Source of the DNA: an uncultured Lachnospiraceae bacterium
GTDB taxonomy: Bacteria > Bacillota > Clostridia > Lachnospirales > Lachnospiraceae
NCBI GenBank assembly: GCA_910588405.1
Contig: CAJUPT010000024.1
Location: 1-42,512, forward strand
Direction of reading: 5' to 3'
DNA length: 42,512 bases
Below the pieces are notes generated by a model that ran no database searches, had not been told where the DNA came from, and saw nothing but the letters and a program-made list of their open reading frames with translations. The position numbers and the translations under genes are program-made. Shown piece after piece: positions 40,721-42,512 of this stretch. Numbering within the stretch: position 1 is the stretch's first letter; every line of letters starts with the position of its first letter.

Positions 40721-41542
40721 GTGAAAATGGTTATAGGGGTCACAGGCGGCGTGGGAGCCGGAAAGTCCACCGTTTTAAATATACTGAAAGAAGAATTTCA
40801 CGCCCATTTAATCATGGCGGATGAGATCGGCAGGGCGCTGATGGAGCCGGGACGGGTCTGCTTTGGACAGATTGCGGAAGCTTTTGGCGAGGATATGTTA
40901 AAAGAGGACGGAAAGCTGGACAGAGAGAAGCTGTCAGAACTGGTCTTTCAGGATCAGGAGAAGTTAAGACACTTGAATGGCATTGTTCATCCCCAGGTGA
41001 AGAAGGCGGTCCGGCAGGAAATCGACAGAGCGGCAAAGGATGGCACGGAGCTGATTGTGATCGAGGCGGCGCTGCTGATCGAGGCGGGCTACCGGGAGAT
41101 CTGCGATGAGCTGTGGTACATCTATGTGCCGGCGCAGGAGCGGGTGAAACGGCTTTATGAAAACCGGGGATATTCCGAGGTAAAATCTTATGCTATTATG
41201 AGCAATCAGTTAAGCGACAGCCAGTTTCGCAGAGGCTGCGATTTCCTGGTGGACAACGGCCGTTCTCTGGAGGAGACTAGGCAGCAGATCGCGAAGCGGC
41301 TTGCGGAACCAAAACAGCAACGGAGCGGACAAGCCCCGGGAGGATTTCCTGACGCATCTGCGGCGGGAAATTCTCCCAGAGCCAGGGGGCTTGGGAGGGA
41401 AGTTGCGGAACTAAAACAGCAATGGACCGGACAAGCCCCGGGAGGATTTCCTGACGCATCTGCGGCGGGAAATTTTCCCAGAGCCAGGGGGCTTGGGAGG
41501 GAAGTTGCGGAACTAAATTGGAATTGCGGAGGCCGGAAATGA
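40721..41542 (+). CDS. coaE: Dephospho-CoA kinase with a repeat-derived C-terminal extension
   Basis: CoaE phosphorylates dephospho-CoA, the last step of coenzyme A synthesis. The P-loop GVTGGVGAGKSTV, DEIGRALMEPG, the LNGIVHPQVKKAVR lid region and IEAALLIEAGY are readable. The first 194 residues match a complete enzyme. Residues 195-262 consist of two 34-residue units, each containing QAPGGFPDASAAGN and PRARGLGREVAEL. They are encoded by two tandem copies of the structured family 1 repeat, and 11 more residues follow. The start is GTG at 40721, with GGAAAGGA upstream; ATG at 40727 is the alternative. The stop overlaps the ATG of the next gene by 4 bases (ATGA). Whether the extension affects the enzyme is unknown. 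Confidence 0.92.
   Translation: MKMVIGVTGGVGAGKSTVLNILKEEFHAHLIMADEIGRALMEPGRVCFGQIAEAFGEDMLKEDGKLDREKLSELVFQDQEKLRHLNGIVHPQVKKAVRQEIDRAAKDGTELIVIEAALLIEAGYREICDELWYIYVPAQERVKRLYENRGYSEVKSYAIMSNQLSDSQFRRGCDFLVDNGRSLEETRQQIAKRLAEPKQQRSGQAPGGFPDASAAGNSPRARGLGREVAELKQQWTGQAPGGFPDASAAGNFPRARGLGREVAELNWNCGGRK
41303..41517 (+). repeat. Two tandem copies of the two-stem structured repeat (family 1)
   Basis: Three boundary sequences GCGGAAC(C/T)AAA at 41303, 41405 and 41507 are exactly 102 bases apart. In copy B, CAAGCCCC (41330-41337) pairs with GGGGCTTG (41386-41393) and GGGAGGATTTCC (41338-41349) pairs with GGAAATTCTCCC (41366-41377). Copy C changes a C to T opposite G, keeping a G-T pair. The layout equals copy A at 15587, including the 8 bases between the 3' arms. 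As 102 is a multiple of 3, the coaE frame stays open. Confidence 0.85.
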
Positions 41543-42339
41543 TGCGGATGATGAGCATTGCCAGCGGCAGCAGCGGCAACTGTATTTATATCGGTTCCGA
41601 CACGACCCACATTCTGGTGGATGCGGGGACCACGAAAAAACGGATTGAGGAAGGTCTTAAGGATCTGGGGCTTACCGGGGAGGATTTGTCGGCCATTCTC
41701 GTTACCCACGAACACTCAGACCATATCAGCGGGCTGGGCGTGATGCACCGGGGATATCCCACACCGATTTTTTCCACCGCAGGGACCTTGGAGCAGGTGG
41801 GCAGGTGCAAGACGCTGGGACGGCTTTCACGGGAGGTGTTTCGTGAGATTAACGAGGATGAAGCCTTTCAGATCGGCGATCTGGAGATTCTGCCCTTTCG
41901 AATCAGCCATGACGCGGCCCAGCCCGTGGGCTACCGGATTAACTGCGGCGATAAATCCGTGGCGGTAGTAACTGATCTGGGCCATTACAACCATTATCTG
42001 GTAGAGCGGCTGCAGGGGCTACATGCGGTGCTGATCGAGTCCAACCATGACGTACATATGCTGCAGGCAGGACCCTATCCTTATCCGCTAAAGCGGCGGA
42101 TTATGGGAGAAAGGGGCCATTTGTCCAATGAGAGCTGCGGGCAGTTGCTGGGGGAAATTCTTCACGATCACCTGAACCATATCGTACTGGGCCATCTCAG
42201 CAAGGAGAACAATATGGAAGAGCTGGCTTACGAGACCGTGCGGCTGGAGATTACGATGGGGGATAATCCCTACCAGGCGTCGGATTTTCCGATTACCGTG
42301 GCCCGGAGGGACCAGTGCTCGGAGATATTGTATGTGTGA
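41539..42339 (+). CDS. MBL-fold metallo-hydrolase (WalJ/YycJ-like)
   Basis: A 266-residue metallo-beta-lactamase-fold protein from the ATG at 41539, which overlaps the coaE stop and has GGAGG six bases upstream; an earlier TTG frame start is not needed. IASGSSGNCIYIGS opens the fold, and the metal motif is VTHEHSDHISGL (HxHxDH). Later ligands are VVTDLGHYN, an IESNHD block and IVLGHLSKENN. Its size and the SGSSGN opening match the WalJ/YycJ group, which in Firmicutes is linked to cell-wall control and DNA repair; that role is inferred. Translational coupling to coaE means the repeat insertion lies just upstream of its ribosome-binding site. Confidence 0.9.
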   Translation: MMRMMSIASGSSGNCIYIGSDTTHILVDAGTTKKRIEEGLKDLGLTGEDLSAILVTHEHSDHISGLGVMHRGYPTPIFSTAGTLEQVGRCKTLGRLSREVFREINEDEAFQIGDLEILPFRISHDAAQPVGYRINCGDKSVAVVTDLGHYNHYLVERLQGLHAVLIESNHDVHMLQAGPYPYPLKRRIMGERGHLSNESCGQLLGEILHDHLNHIVLGHLSKENNMEELAYETVRLEITMGDNPYQASDFPITVARRDQCSEILYV

Positions 42340-42431
42340 GCAGGATGGCACAAAACCGTGAGAGGATCGAGCCGTCTGAAAATGAACCCGTTAGTATTTA
42401 AGACGGATATGGAGGAATGCCGATAGATGCA

Positions 42432-42459
42432 TTGAGAAAGCAGGAAGAATATGTATAAT
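42432..42459 (+). promoter_or_regulatory. Promoter near the right edge
   Basis: TTGAGA and TATAAT with a 16-base spacer, pointing out of the window. From 42340 to the end I see no gene. Confidence 0.5.
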
Positions 42460-42512
42460 AGGATTCGGGTGTCAAAAGGTCTGAATTTCCCTTGCAGGCC
42501 AATTTCTCCAAT

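Noticed and set aside
41303..41517. CRISPR array
   Set aside because: The repeats are about 102 bases, tandem without unique spacers, and contain two nested stems; no cas gene is present. No other CRISPR-like pattern was seen in the window.

Overview
The window looks like a chromosomal segment of a gut-type anaerobic Firmicute, most likely a Lachnospiraceae (Clostridia) member. The evidence is the gene families and their order (rsmD-coaD with a small coiled-coil protein, non-pyrrolysine MttB-family methyltransferases, a CbiK-type cobalt chelatase under a cobalamin riboswitch, a Gly/Cys-rich small protein, a SpoIID-like protein), Gram-positive ribosome-binding sites and good sigma-A type promoters. 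No species can be assigned from the sequence alone.

Layout. 1-3.0 kb (minus strand): an operon rsmD, coaD, coiled-coil protein, PHP phosphoesterase. 3.0-9.7 kb: tRNA-Thr(CGT), asd, galM, a GNAT acetyltransferase, a lactonase-fold beta-propeller, a 72-residue protein, a minus-strand metallophosphoesterase and a decayed lipoprotein gene. 10.0-18.5 kb: two methyltransferase units, mttB1-BCCT transporter and mttB2-MFS transporter, with a GntR/FCD and a TetR regulator between them. Two kinds of palindromic operator tie the cluster together. 18.6-20.5 kb: a visibly AT-rich two-gene cassette, a HipA-like kinase overlapping by 4 bases a protein that joins a HipA N-subdomain (HipS-like) region to a HIRAN domain. 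20.6-26.9 kb: housekeeping genes ilvE, a YitT-family membrane protein, typA/bipA and guaB. 26.9-34.3 kb: a Gly/Cys-rich small protein, then a 1777-residue secreted protein (dockerin, FN3, discoidin-like and M60-like domains, the latter without its zinc-binding motif), followed 9 bases later by a membrane-anchored protein with a cohesin-like region, then two gene remnants. 34.4-42.5 kb: a SpoIID-like/peptidoglycan-binding protein, tRNA-Gly(CCC), cbiK with its riboswitch, a zinc-finger membrane protein, polA, coaE and a WalJ/YycJ-type metallo-hydrolase.

How it may work together. The corrinoid-dependent MttB-type enzymes, the quaternary-amine type transporter (BCCT) and the cobalamin-controlled cobalt chelatase are consistent with demethylation of methylated amines, but no corrinoid protein or activator is encoded here. 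The dockerin/cohesin-like pair would place a large carbohydrate- or mucin-binding protein on the cell surface.

Between the genes lie several families of small structured repeats. The most striking is a ~102-105 base element with two nested stems and compensatory base changes. It occurs once between the TetR gene and mttB2 and twice in tandem inside the 3' end of coaE, where it adds two in-frame 34-residue units. The HipA/HipS-HIRAN cassette and this element are the best candidates for undescribed biology.
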